Shown here piece after piece: positions 35,166-47,100 of a DNA stretch of 64,000 bases. The number at the start of each line of letters is the position of its first letter. The stretch's first letter is position 1. A model generated the notes under the pieces. It was not told the DNA's origin, made no database searches, and saw nothing but the letters and a program-made list of their open reading frames with translations. The DNA is from Lysobacter capsici (GTDB lineage Bacteria; Pseudomonadota; Gammaproteobacteria; Xanthomonadales; Xanthomonadaceae), in NCBI RefSeq assembly GCF_014779555.2, contig NZ_CP094357.1, positions 1,550,001-1,614,000 of the forward strand. Direction: 5' to 3'. The position numbers and the translations under genes were made by a program.

Positions 35166-38100
35166 TTAATTCTCCGGAAAATGCCGTAGCAACTCGATGT
35201 ATTTAGCTTCTGTCCCGCCTTCGATTAGGTTCAAGCCAAAATACCAGTTTGGACGCTTTCTGCCTCCAGTGCGATCCCACCAATTCACATGAAATCCGTA
35301 TTCTTCATCAAAGTCTATGCGCCAACCACGTGCGCCGTCAGGGCTCATTCTACCAGTCACGCGTCCAACGTTGGGCCCGATTTCTTGAATGAAGTCAACG
35401 GAATCATCTCCTAGTCCGGATAATTTTTTCGCATACTGTCTAGCGGAATTAAAAGAGTCAAATGTTTTGAAATTTTCAGTGCCTTTTGATAGCTTTTTTA
35501 ATATTTTCAGGCGATCTATGTCGCCTAATGCGCCAATTTGTGCATATGTGTTCTTTGGCCCTGAGCCGCTGGGGCCAAAAAGCTCCACTTCCTTAGCGGC
35601 ATTCATTCGATCGCGAACCACGACCTCAAGTTTGTTTTTCGCAACCTCAATATAAGCTTTTGCGTTACGTGCGGCGCCGATGATCATGTCCCTGCCCATC
35701 GACGCGCCAATGCCTACGGCAACAGTGCTAGCTAGGCCGATGGTGAACGCTGCCGCTGAGTCGGATACCGGGCGGACGGCCGCCACCTCATCCCCTTCGA
35801 CCGCTCCAAAAATACCTTTGGCATAGGCATCGGATAGTGGGGTCTTAATATATTTATCGATTTTTTGGTTGATCCATTCTCCTGCAATTTGCTCGGTAGC
35901 CAGCCCAACAATCGTCTTCGGAATGCCGCCTAGTGCGAACTGAGTGACGATAACTGCGCCACGTACGTTGTCCTCACCTAAGGTCTCGATTGCACTACCC
36001 AAGGCCGCTTGCCCTTCAACTATGACGCCAGAGGCCGCTACAGCGAAACTATGAAGTGTTGACTTTGTACTGAACGGATCTCCACCAAAGACATCTATTT
36101 CTATGCCAAAGGGGTTTGCGTCGTGAAGGGAGTACGGTACGCCCGATTCGTTATATTTTAATGGATACTTTCCTCGTGATTGCCGTGTGAGTAAATTTTC
36201 CTTTTCCTCAGTGCTCAAGTCATCGAAGCTATTTAATTTGTTGTTCTCCGATCTGGCTAGGGCATCGCGATCATCCCGCGCAGCCAGAAGGCCCTGCATA
36301 TCAGGATCGGTGACAATACGGCGCGCTTGCTCGGGAGAGTAGCCAGCCTTCCTAAGCTCGTCATATGCCCCGCGGGAAGCGTCTTTAAGGCCTCTAGTCG
36401 CTCGAACATCCCGCACACCCAGTGCCATAGCGTTGCCGAGGACATTGCCTAGCGCATTACCAAATGCGTCCAACGCAATCCGCCCATAGTGGATCTCGTC
36501 ATTGAACCCAAACGCACGACGGGTGTGGACGCTGACGACGCCACCGATCATGCCATTGGCAAGATCGGCGCCGAAATTACCGGCACCTTGGAAGTCCTTG
36601 GATGGGGGTAGTCCGACAGATTTGCTGATCTGCGCCGATACCAAGCTACTCAAGGCGTCCGCTGTAATGCCTCGCCAGCTGAAGCTGACGTCCATACCTG
36701 CAACTTTTTGGCCGATGTAGCTTGCGCCGGCTCCGCCTAGCGCGAGACCAGCGGCTCTTCCGTACTGGAGTTTTTCGACGGCCTGTCCAACGGAACCCCA
36801 TTGGGCAAACATCCCGCCGGTAATTGCGCCCGTTACGCCACCGACAATTACGCCACGCCAGTTGAAGCTGGTGACGCCCATCATGCTGCCGACCGCTTGG
36901 CTGGCCAAGCTACTGGCCGCGCCCGCTACCGCGCCTGCATACACGCCGGTACCAAAAGAGATTGAAGCGGCAGCTGTCGTTCCTCCTACGGCTGCGGCGG
37001 TTCCTCCCACGGCTGCGGTGGTTCCTGCGGCGGCGCCTGCTCCCGCACTTGCAGCGACAGTACCCGTAGTCGCACCTGCGCCAGCAGCGGCTCCACCGGC
37101 AGCTCCGGCAGCGGGGCCGGTCATTGCCCCCCAAGTACCGACTGCTACGGCCACGGCCACGACGATCATGATGACCATGCCAAGCGTGTCGCAATGCGGC
37201 GGCGGTGGGATAAACGGCAAAGTCGGCGTAGTCGACCCAATCGCCTCCGCCGGGTTATACGGCTTGAACGTACCCGCATCATTGCGACTGACATCGACGT
37301 TCGGCACGTCCAACATCAAACCGCCACCGATCTCCTGCTCCGGATCGCCCAGACCGTTCGCCTGCGCCAGCACGTACCACTGCTGTTCGTTGCCGTACAC
37401 GCGTTTCGCCAGGTCGCGCAGGGTCTCGCCGGCCAGCGCGGTGACCTTGCCGCCGCCGGCTTCGTACATGCCCATGCCGTTGAGGCTGACGATGCCGAGT
37501 GCGCCTTCGCGCACTTGCGCCATCTGCTGGCCGCCGGCGTAGGCGAACAGGTAGTTCGGTTTGGTCGTGCCGGTCTGGGTGAACTGGCCGTTGCTCAGGG
37601 TGCCTTCGCGGCGGGTCTGGACCTGGCCGTCGCCGTTGTAGGCGTAGTAGCGCACGCGGTCGTCGAGGGTGCCGTTCTTCAGGCGGGTGTTTTCGACCTG
37701 CGAGATCAGGCGGCCGAAGGCGTCGTACGTCAGCGTGTTGGTGGTGGGCTTGTAGTTGTTGTCGGTGCTGACGCCGCTGACGATCTTTTCCTGGTAGCTC
37801 TCCCAACCTTCGTAGGTGACGGTGTAGGTGTGCATGTAGCCGGGGGCGAAGGTGCGGTAGCTCGTGGCCTTGCCGGAGCCGTCGTAGGTGCTCTGATTGT
37901 TGTTGTCGAGATAGTCGACGCGGCTCTTGACCACGGTGAGCACGCTAAGGTCGGTGCTCTGGCGGCCGTTGGCGTTGTCCAGCGACGCGATCTGTACCCA
38001 GTTGGTGGCTGCTTCGTTGCGGCCGGTCGTGCTCTGGTAGATCAGGCGGCCGTCGGCGTCGTAGGCGTAGGCTTCGGCGCCTTGCAGCCAGCCGCTGTAG

Positions 38101-41100
38101 TCGTAGGTCTCGTACTCCTCGTGGATGTCGCTGTTGCCATAACGGGTCCAGGTGGTGCCTTCGGGGTAGTACGTGCGGCTGCCGAGCTGGCGGTTGTTGG
38201 CGTCGTAGCTGAAGACGCGGTTGATGCCGCCGAAGTTGCTGCTTCCCGCCAGTTGCTCGTGGAATTCGACGGTGCGGTTGCCGCGCAGGTCGTAGTTGCT
38301 GCGCTGCACTTTGAGGTTGTTGAAGCGGTAGAAGGTGCGGGTGACCGCGTTGCCGGCGGCGTCGTAACCCAAAAGGTACGAGTCGCCGCCTTGCTCGGTC
38401 AGCACGATCTGGCCGTTCACCATGCGGCCGTTGTTGATCGCGATGCGGTTCTCGGCGTCGTAGGTGAACCAGTAGTCGCGCACGTCGATCGGCGTGGGCG
38501 TGCTCGCCATGGTGCTGGCGGTGGTTGCGGTGCCGGCGCTCTCGGCCTCGGGTGCCATGTCGAAGCTCAGGCTGCTTTCGACCGGACCGCCGGGTTGCGA
38601 CAGTGGCCCGCCGCCGCGCTGGAACTGGACGGTGAGGTGGAAGCTCATGTCGACGTAGGCGCCGAAGCTGTCGGTGGCCCGCACGGTGATGTTGTAACCT
38701 CCGTTCTGGCCGGGCGGGGACAAGTCGAAGTAGTGGCCGCCGCTAGCGCTGTAGCTGTACACGACCCAGGCCGGCGAGTTGACCAGCTGATACGTCAGCG
38801 GATTGCCGTCTGGGTCGATGAAGGCATTCGCCGGCCAGATCTCGTAGTCGCCGCTGCCGGCGCTTTCCGAAATCACCATCGACTTGTTGGTCGGCGTGTA
38901 GTTGCGTATCGGCGGGTTGTTGGGCGGCGCGACCGCATTGACCGTGATCACGAAGCTGGTCGAGGCCGAGTCGTAGCCATCGGAACCTGTGACGGTGACG
39001 GTGTAGCTACCCGCGGTGCTGGGCGTGCCGGTGATGACGCCGGTGCTGCTCATGCTCAGGCCCGGCGGCAGGCCGGTCGCGCTGTAGGTGGTTAGCTGTC
39101 CGCCGCCCGGATCGGTGAACGCGGGAATCTGATAGGCGAAGCCAGTACCGACGCCGGCGGTCTGGTTCGGGATCGACGAGGCGACCGGCGGCTGATTGAC
39201 GTAGCTGCCGAAGCCGAAATCCATTGTCTTGCTGGCGCCGAACGCGTCGGTGGCGGTGTAGTAGAGACGCACGTTGCTCGCGCCGCTGGCCACGCCGCTG
39301 ATGGTGCGGCTTTGCGCGTCGAAGCTCAGGCCGGCGGGCAGGCCGGTGAGCTGGTAGGCGAGCGCATCGCCTTCTGGATCGGTGAAGGCCGGCAGTTGGT
39401 AGCTGTACCAGTGTCCGGCCACCGCCCAAGGCATCGTGAATTCCGACGGCGGGTTGGGCGCACGGTTGTTGGCGCGCACGGTGATCGCCAACGTCGTGGT
39501 CTTGGCCGCGCCGCTGGTGTCGGTGGCGGTGAAGCTGACGGTGTAGACGGTGCCGGCAGGGATGTCGCCGGGGACGCGGCCGATCAGCCGCAATTCCGGG
39601 CGCACTGGGTTGTCGATACGCTGGAACGACATCCATGCGGGCAGGCCGCTGGCGGTAACGGTGAAGCTGTCGCCATCGGGGTCGGTAAATACCTGCGAAA
39701 GCGGGCTCGACCAGCTGAAATCGCTGTAGTTCATCGCGACCACGGCGGGCAACGGCGACGGACCGGTCGGCGCGCTGTTGGCGGCGGCGTTGACGTGGAT
39801 CGTCTTGATCACCGACAGGCCGTTCTGGTCGGTCGCGCGCAGCATCACCGCGAACACGCCGACCGCGGTCGGGTCGGCGCGCAGCAGCATCGTGGCCGGA
39901 TCGATCTGCAGCCACGACGGCAGCGAACTCAGATTGTCGATGCTCAGACGCAGCTGATCGCCGATGTCCAGGTCATAGAAATAATCGCTGGCGCGCAGGG
40001 TCTTGGTGAGGTTGGTGCCGACCTTGACCGGGATCGTTTCCGGCGCGGTGTTGAACACTTGCGGGCCGACGTTGCTGCGCACGTACAAGGTGAACGTGGT
40101 CGCGGCCGCGTTGCCGGGGTTGCCGGTTTCCGAGGCGAGCAGGCGGATCGACAGGTCTTGGTCGGCGGCGTTGGCGGCGGGCTGGGCGGTGAAGATGATC
40201 TGGCCGGTGGCCGCGTCGCGGCGCGCGGTCAGCCACGCGGGCAAGGGGCTGCCGTCGGCGAGGCTGATCTGCAGGGTCAGCGGGTCTTGCTGGGCATCGA
40301 GGAAGATCTCGTTGAACACCAGTGCGAACTCGGTGGTCGCGCCCTTGTGGACCGAACGCGAGGGCGGCGACTGCACCAGTTGCGGCGCGGTGTTGATCGC
40401 CGGCACTTCGGCCGAGTCGGGGCCGTAACCGGCCGAGGCCTGCACCCGACGCCGGTTGCCGACCGCGTCGTAGCTGTAGGTCAGGTCGAACGCGCGCTTG
40501 GCCGCGCCGTTGGATAGGTCGTCCTGCACCACGCGCTGGATACGGTTGTTGCTGTCGTACCACGTGCGGGTGATGGTATGCACCACCTTGCCGCCGGCGT
40601 CGGTGGTGTTGACTTCTTCCAGCGTGCGGTTGCCGGCGGCGTCGTATTCGTAGCGGTGGGTCGGGGCGGCGCCGTTCTCGTGCAGTGCCTTGATCAGGCC
40701 GTTGGCGTAGTACGTGGTGTAACGGATGGCATCCCCAGCCGGACCGCCGGCTTGGGTTTCCGCGGTGATCTGTCCGGTGGTGGCGTCGTAGGCGTAGTTG
40801 AAATCGCGGCCGCTGAGGTTGTTATGGTCGGTCAGGCGGCCGTAGACGTCGTAGTCCCACGAGAGCTGGTGCAGACGCACCGTTTCGCCATCGCGGTCGA
40901 CGACCGTCGAAGCATTGATCGACCAGAGGGTTTCGTAAATCTTGCGGCCCTGCGTGTCGTAGGCGTAACCGGTGCCTACACCCATCGCGGTGCGCGACAG
41001 CAGCAACCGGTGCTGGCTGTCGTACTCGTACCGCGCCAGATTGTTGAGCGCGTCGAACACCTGGACGCGGTCGCCGTTCTGGTTCAGGACATAGCGTTGC

Positions 41101-44100
41101 AGCGCCGAACGCGTGCGTCCGCCGGCACCGTTGGCGAGGTAGTCGCCGATCTGGATCACGCGGCCCAACCGGTCGTAGTCCTGGTAGGTCAGGTAGCCGA
41201 GCGGGTTCTGGGTGATACGTTGGTTGCCCAGCGCGTCGAACGCGAATCGGGTCGTCTGACCCAGCGCGTCGCGCGTGGCGATCAGGCGGCCGGTCGCATC
41301 GTATTCGTTGGTACGAGTATTTCCGTTGGCATCGCGGGTGCCGATCAGGCGGCCAAGCGCATCGTAGAACCACTGGTTGACCGGGCGCACCCAGCTGACC
41401 GCGCCGGTGTCCGATACGACCTGGACGATCGGGCGTTCGTCGCGCACGACCTGGTTGGACTCGTTGTACTGGTAGTTGGTGCGGTAGCCGCGCGCGTCGA
41501 TCACTTCCAGCACGTTGCCCCAGCGATCCAGACGCTGCTGGACGTTGGTTGTGGCGTTCGGGTCGGCGGTATGCGACGGCAGGCGGGTGGCGGTGATGCG
41601 GCCCAGACGATCGGTGGTGTTCCAGGTGATCGCGTCTACTTTCTGCCCGTCGGACGTGGCGACCACGTGGGCCTCGCGCACTTGATGGCCGGCGAGGTTG
41701 TAGCCGAAGTTCTTGACCACGAAGGTTTCGTTCGACGTGACCAGCCGGCCGGCGCCATCGTAACCGTAGTTCAGGCTGCCCGCGATGCCGGCATAGGTCT
41801 TCTGGACGATCTCGCCGAACGCGTTGTAGACCACCGCCTCGGACTGGTCGGTGCCGGAACCGCCGCCGTTGAGCAGGTCGCGGGTCTGGCTGGTGCCGGT
41901 CTGGCGGCCGGCCTTGTCGTAGCTGTACCACGAGTGGACGCGCACATCGTAGGCAGCTTCGCTGCCGGACAGGACGGTCCACCGGTGGGTGACGTTGTCG
42001 GCTGCGTCGTAGTCGCTGTAGGTGGACTGATCGTTGCTGTCGATCGTGACGACCGCGCGGCCCTGCCAGTCGTAGCGGATACGGTCGATCTGGTCCTTGT
42101 TGTCGTCCGCAATTACGTTCCCGGCGGCATTCTTGCCATTGGCGAACCGGCGCGTCAGCACGATATTGCCGAATGCGTCGTAGATCATGTTGGTGAACGG
42201 GGAGACGTACTCGTACATCCACGACGTCGTCAAATCCCGATCGGTGCCGCTGCCCAGCAAGGAGAAGGTCGTATCGTTGATGACCGCGCGCACCGGTTCG
42301 GTCACGCTGACCGCATTGCCGAGCGAGTCGTAGTCGGTTTTGGTGACGCCGGTATCGTCGATAACCTCGGTGACGCGGTTTTCGCCGTTGTAGCGGAACT
42401 GGGTGAACACATCGCGCACGCCGGAGCTGCCGTCGTTGCGCTGGAAGTGGCGTACCACCGCCTGGATCGACTTGCGGCCCAATGCGTCGTAGCCATAACG
42501 GATCGTGCGATCGTAACCGCTGATGTCGTCGCCGGCCGGCGGCGTATTGGGCGGCGCCAGCGTGGTCAGGCCGATAGTCGACACGGCGCGGGCGAACTCG
42601 ACGGTTTCGGTGACTTCGCCGGTGGCGTTGTACTGGCTGCGGGTCACATAGCCTTCGGCATCGACCGTCATCGTCACCCGGCCGACCAAGTCGTAATAGG
42701 TGTAGCTGTCGGCCCAGCGCGCATCGGCCTGGCCCGCGGTGCCTTGCAACAGGATCGATTCCTTGACCTTGTTGCCGAAACCGTCGTACTCGACCCGCAC
42801 GGTCGGCGAGCCGGTCGCGGCGACGCCGGCGGCGGTGTAGTAGGTGACCTGCGCCTGTTCGATCTGCACGGCGAGGCCGCGCTGGTCGTAGCGCGTGGTG
42901 ATGGTGCGGTCCTGCGCGCCGGCCACGACCGCGCCGGCGGTTTCGATCTGCGCCAGCGTGATCGGCTGGCCCGCGCTCCATCCCGCGATCGCGGCGGTGT
43001 TGAGGCGAGCTTCGTAGCGGCGCAGCTGGGTTTTCTGGCCGAAACCGTCGTAGCTGTTGCGGGTGACGTAATTTTCCTGGTCGATGTCGTAGGCCAGTTG
43101 CCCCAGCGCGTCGTAGACCTTGTAGCTGTAGTTGCCGCGCACATCCTTCTGCACCACGGCGCGGCCGAGTGCGTCGTAAACGATTTCGATGGTCGGCTGG
43201 ATGCCCGAGGCGACCAGTTGCCCGTTGGCCGGATCGATCTTGCCGGCATCGGGAAAGATCGTGCGGATCTGGTTGCCGCGGTTGTCGTACTCGTAGCGGG
43301 TGATGCGCGCGCGCCCGCCATCGGCATCTTCGAGGCGACGGATTACGTTGCCCAGCGCGTCGTATTCGGTGCGGGTGGCGATACGGCGCACGCCATAGCT
43401 CTGGGTGCCGGCGGCGTCGACGCTGGCGATCCAAACGTCCGGGCTGATTTCGGCGGTGCGGCGGCCGGCGGCGTCGTATTCGTAATTCCAGATGTTTCCG
43501 TTCTTGTTGCGCAGCGCGGTGACCTGGCCCAGCGGGTTATAGGTGTACTCCTCGTACTGGTTGAGCGCGTCGGTGACGCGGACCACCCGGCTCATCGCGT
43601 CGTAGGCGGTCGTGGTCTTGCGCACATCGGCGATGCCGGCGACCGCGGCCGATACCGCGGCCTCGTTCATCGGCGTGGCGATGGAGATGTATCCGCCGTA
43701 GCGGCGGGTCTCGATGGCGCGACCGGCGCCATCAAAGCGCTGCTCGTTGACCGCGCCGAGATTATCGATGGTAAAGCGCACGCGGCCGGCGGCGTCGAAT
43801 ACGTACTGGGTCGAGCGATAACGATCGGCGCTGGCGTAGGCGCCGGCCGCGTTAAGGGCGGCGTTGACGTCGGCCGGCGTCGCCACCGGGCCGAGGGCGA
43901 TCGCTACGTTGTATTGATATTGCGCGGTCACCCGGCCGGCGCCGTCGTAGCGGCGTTCGTTGACCAGATAGGTGCTGGCGCTGTTCTGGGTCAGGGTGTA
44001 GCGCTCGCGGCCGGCGGCGTCGTAGATGCGGCGCACGACCGCGTCGGTGCTGGCGTTCTGTGCGGCGACGGCGGCGATGTCGGCGACCGTGGCGGTGCCG

Positions 44101-47100
44101 GCGGACAGCTTGGCCCACAACGCGGCATTGATCGTCGCGGCTTGGGCGTGACGGCGCCCCACGATGACGCGGCCGGCGGCATCGTAGCTGCGCGTGCTGA
44201 TGTAGCCCGCGCTGTCGACCGTCGCGGCGATGCGGCCGGCGCTGTCGTAGACCTGGTAGCTGCGCAGGTCGCGCGCATCGCTGGTGATTGCCGTGGTGCG
44301 CGAACGCAGAGTCGCTTCGGCGAGTGGATCGCCGGCGATCAATTGCGCCTTGAGCGTCACGTCGATGGTGATCGCACTGGCGTAGGCGCGGGTCCCGACT
44401 GTGCGGCCGGCGGCGTCGTACAGCAATTCGACCACGGCGCCGTAGGCATCGACGCTGAAATGCGCGCGGCCGGCGCTGTCGTAGGTCGTGTAGTCGACCA
44501 GGTCGGTGGCGTTGTCGACCGGGGTGACGTCGATGACGTCCTGCGGCGTGGCGGTGCCGGCGACCAGCTTGGCGCGCAGGGTCGGGTTGAGCTGGGCCGC
44601 GTGCGCGTAACGCTTATGCACGGTCTGGCGACCGGCGGCGTCGTAGACGTACGAGATCACCGTGCCGGCGTTGTCGACGGTGGTGCGCAACTCGCCGAGC
44701 ACGGTGAACACCTGGTAGGTGACCAGATCGCGTGCACGGTCGGTCGCTGCATCGTTGCGCAGCGCGTCGAGGTTGAAATCGCTCAGCTGCGCCGTACCGC
44801 CGAACAGCTTGTTGAGCATGGTCGTGCCGAAATCCGGCCACAGCGCCGCGTAGTTCCGGATCACCGAGACCCGGCCGGCGGCGTCGTAGGTGAATTCCTG
44901 GATCGTGCCGATCGTGCTCAATACCAGCCGCGCGCGGCCGTCGCGGTCGTAGACGGTGTAGCTGCCCGGGTCGGTCGAGCCCCATGCGAGACGTGCATCG
45001 AGCTGCGCGATGGTGGTGGTGTCGGTCAGCGTCGACACGTTGGTCGCGGCGATGAAGGTCCGCGTCGCGACGACCTTGCCGGTGACATCGAACCAGTTGC
45101 GCGTCATCACCCCGAGCGGATCGACCGTATAGATCATCCGGTCGGCTTCGTCGTAATAGAATCGGGTGACGTTGCCGGTCGCATCGGTGCGACGCACGAC
45201 GTTGTCGTTGGCGTCGTAGGCGTAACTCGTGATCAGGTTCAAGCCAGCCGGATCGAGGCGTTCGGCGGTACGGCGACCGAGGGCATCGTAGTCGTACTGG
45301 ATCGTGCGCGCCTGCGCGGTGCCGGCGCCTTCGGTGACCGTGATCTGACGACCCAGGGCGTCGTAGGTGTAGGCGGTGCGCAGGTTCAATCCAGCCGGAT
45401 CGGCGGCGACCTGGGTCAGGCGGCCTTCGCGGTCGTAGATGTAGGCGGTCTTGCGGCCGCTGGCGTCGGTGACTTCGCTCTGGCGGCCCTGGCCGTCGTA
45501 GCGGTAGGTCGTGGTCAGCGCCAGGCCCGCGGGATCTTCGATCCGCTGCAGCAGGCGGCCGACCGCGTCGTAGCGCAGCTCGACCCGGCGCCCGGTGCGA
45601 TCGACCGTCGCGCTGAGCAGGCCGCGCGCGTCGTACTCGTTGGCATCGGCGCGGCCGAGCGCGTCGGTGGTGCTCTTGAGGTTGCCGTCGCGATCGTAGA
45701 GGTAGCTGGTGTTGGCGACGGTGCCGCCCGGCAAGGGCGTTGCGACGTTCACCTGCTGGCCGTGGCGATTGAAGGTCGTGGTCACGCTCACGCCTTCGGG
45801 CGTGGTGACGGTGGTGGTGCGATTGGTGGTGTCGTAGGCGCTGGTAGTGGTGCGTCCTAGCGCGTCGGTGACGCTGAGCACGCGGCCGTAGGCGTCGTAG
45901 CTGGTGCTGACCAGCTCTTGGCGGCTCATGACGGTCTGGCTGGCGGTCAGCTGGCGGCCGAGGCGGTCGTAGGTATAAATGGTCGCGATACCGCGGCCAT
46001 CGGTCGCGCTGGTGATTCGACCGAATGCATCGTAGACCGATCCCGCGCCGCGCTGCTCGGCCTTGCCCACTGCATCGGTACGCGCGGTCAGCAGGCCGCG
46101 CTTGTCGTATTGATAGTCGCTGATCGACGCGGCGGCCGTGCCGTAGGCGCGTTCCTCGCGAATCTGCTCGTTGAACGCGTTATAGGTGTAGCGAGTGCTC
46201 GAACCTTCGGCGTCGAGCGTGCTCGCGACTTGGCCGCGATTGGTGTAGGTGATGCTGCGTCGACTGTCGCTCGCGGCCACGTAAGCCAAGGTGGTGATGG
46301 CGGTGGCGGCGCTGTCGCGGCTGCCGGCGCTGGCCAGGGTGATGCGGCCGGTGTAAGCGGTGGTGTCGCGCACTTCGCCGAAGGCGTTGTAACGGATCTC
46401 GGTCACTTCGCCTTGCGCGTTCGCCACGCCGCTGGTATTGGCCACGCCCTTGACCGTGAAGGTGGGCTGGCCGCTGGCATCGTAGAAATACCAGGTCTTG
46501 TTGCCGGCCGCGTCGATGCTTTCGATGCGCTGACCGAGGTTGTTGTAGTTGTGACGAACGCCGTACTGCGCATAGATTGCATCGAGCTGCGCCTCGGTCA
46601 TCCCGGCGGTGACGCGGGTCGAGCCTTCGCCGTCGAGTTCGCCGATCAACTCGCCGAACACGTTGTAGCGCAAGCGGCCTTCGCGCACCTCGCTGGTGTC
46701 GGCGGCCGTCTCGGTGCGCAGCACGCGGCCTTGCGCGTCGTAGCTGTAGCGGGTGACGGTGCCTTCGGCGTTGCGCTCGGTGCTCAAGCGGCCGACGACG
46801 TCGTAGCCGCGACGGGTTTCCCGCAGCGCGCCGGTGATCGCCGATGCGTGCAGGGTCGCCAGGGTTTCGCTGCCACTCAGGCCGGTCAGCTGCTTGGCAT
46901 AAGCCAGCACCGCGCGTTCGTTGCGCGCTTCGTCGAACACGAATTCGGTCAGGTAGCCTTCGGCGTTCAACTGGCCGACGACGTTGCCGCGGCCATCGTA
47001 GAACCAGCGGGTGAGTTGATCGGCGGCGGCGTTCGCCGGGCGCAGTTGCGCGAGCGTGCCGGCGGCGCGCTGCGCGCTCGCGGTCACGGTTGCATAGGCC

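Noticed and set aside
37190-39095. A 633-codon plus-strand frame opposite the LysM/cadherin part of the RHS protein
   Set aside because: Composition is typical of an antisense shadow; the minus strand encodes clear cadherin-like and LysM-like motifs here.
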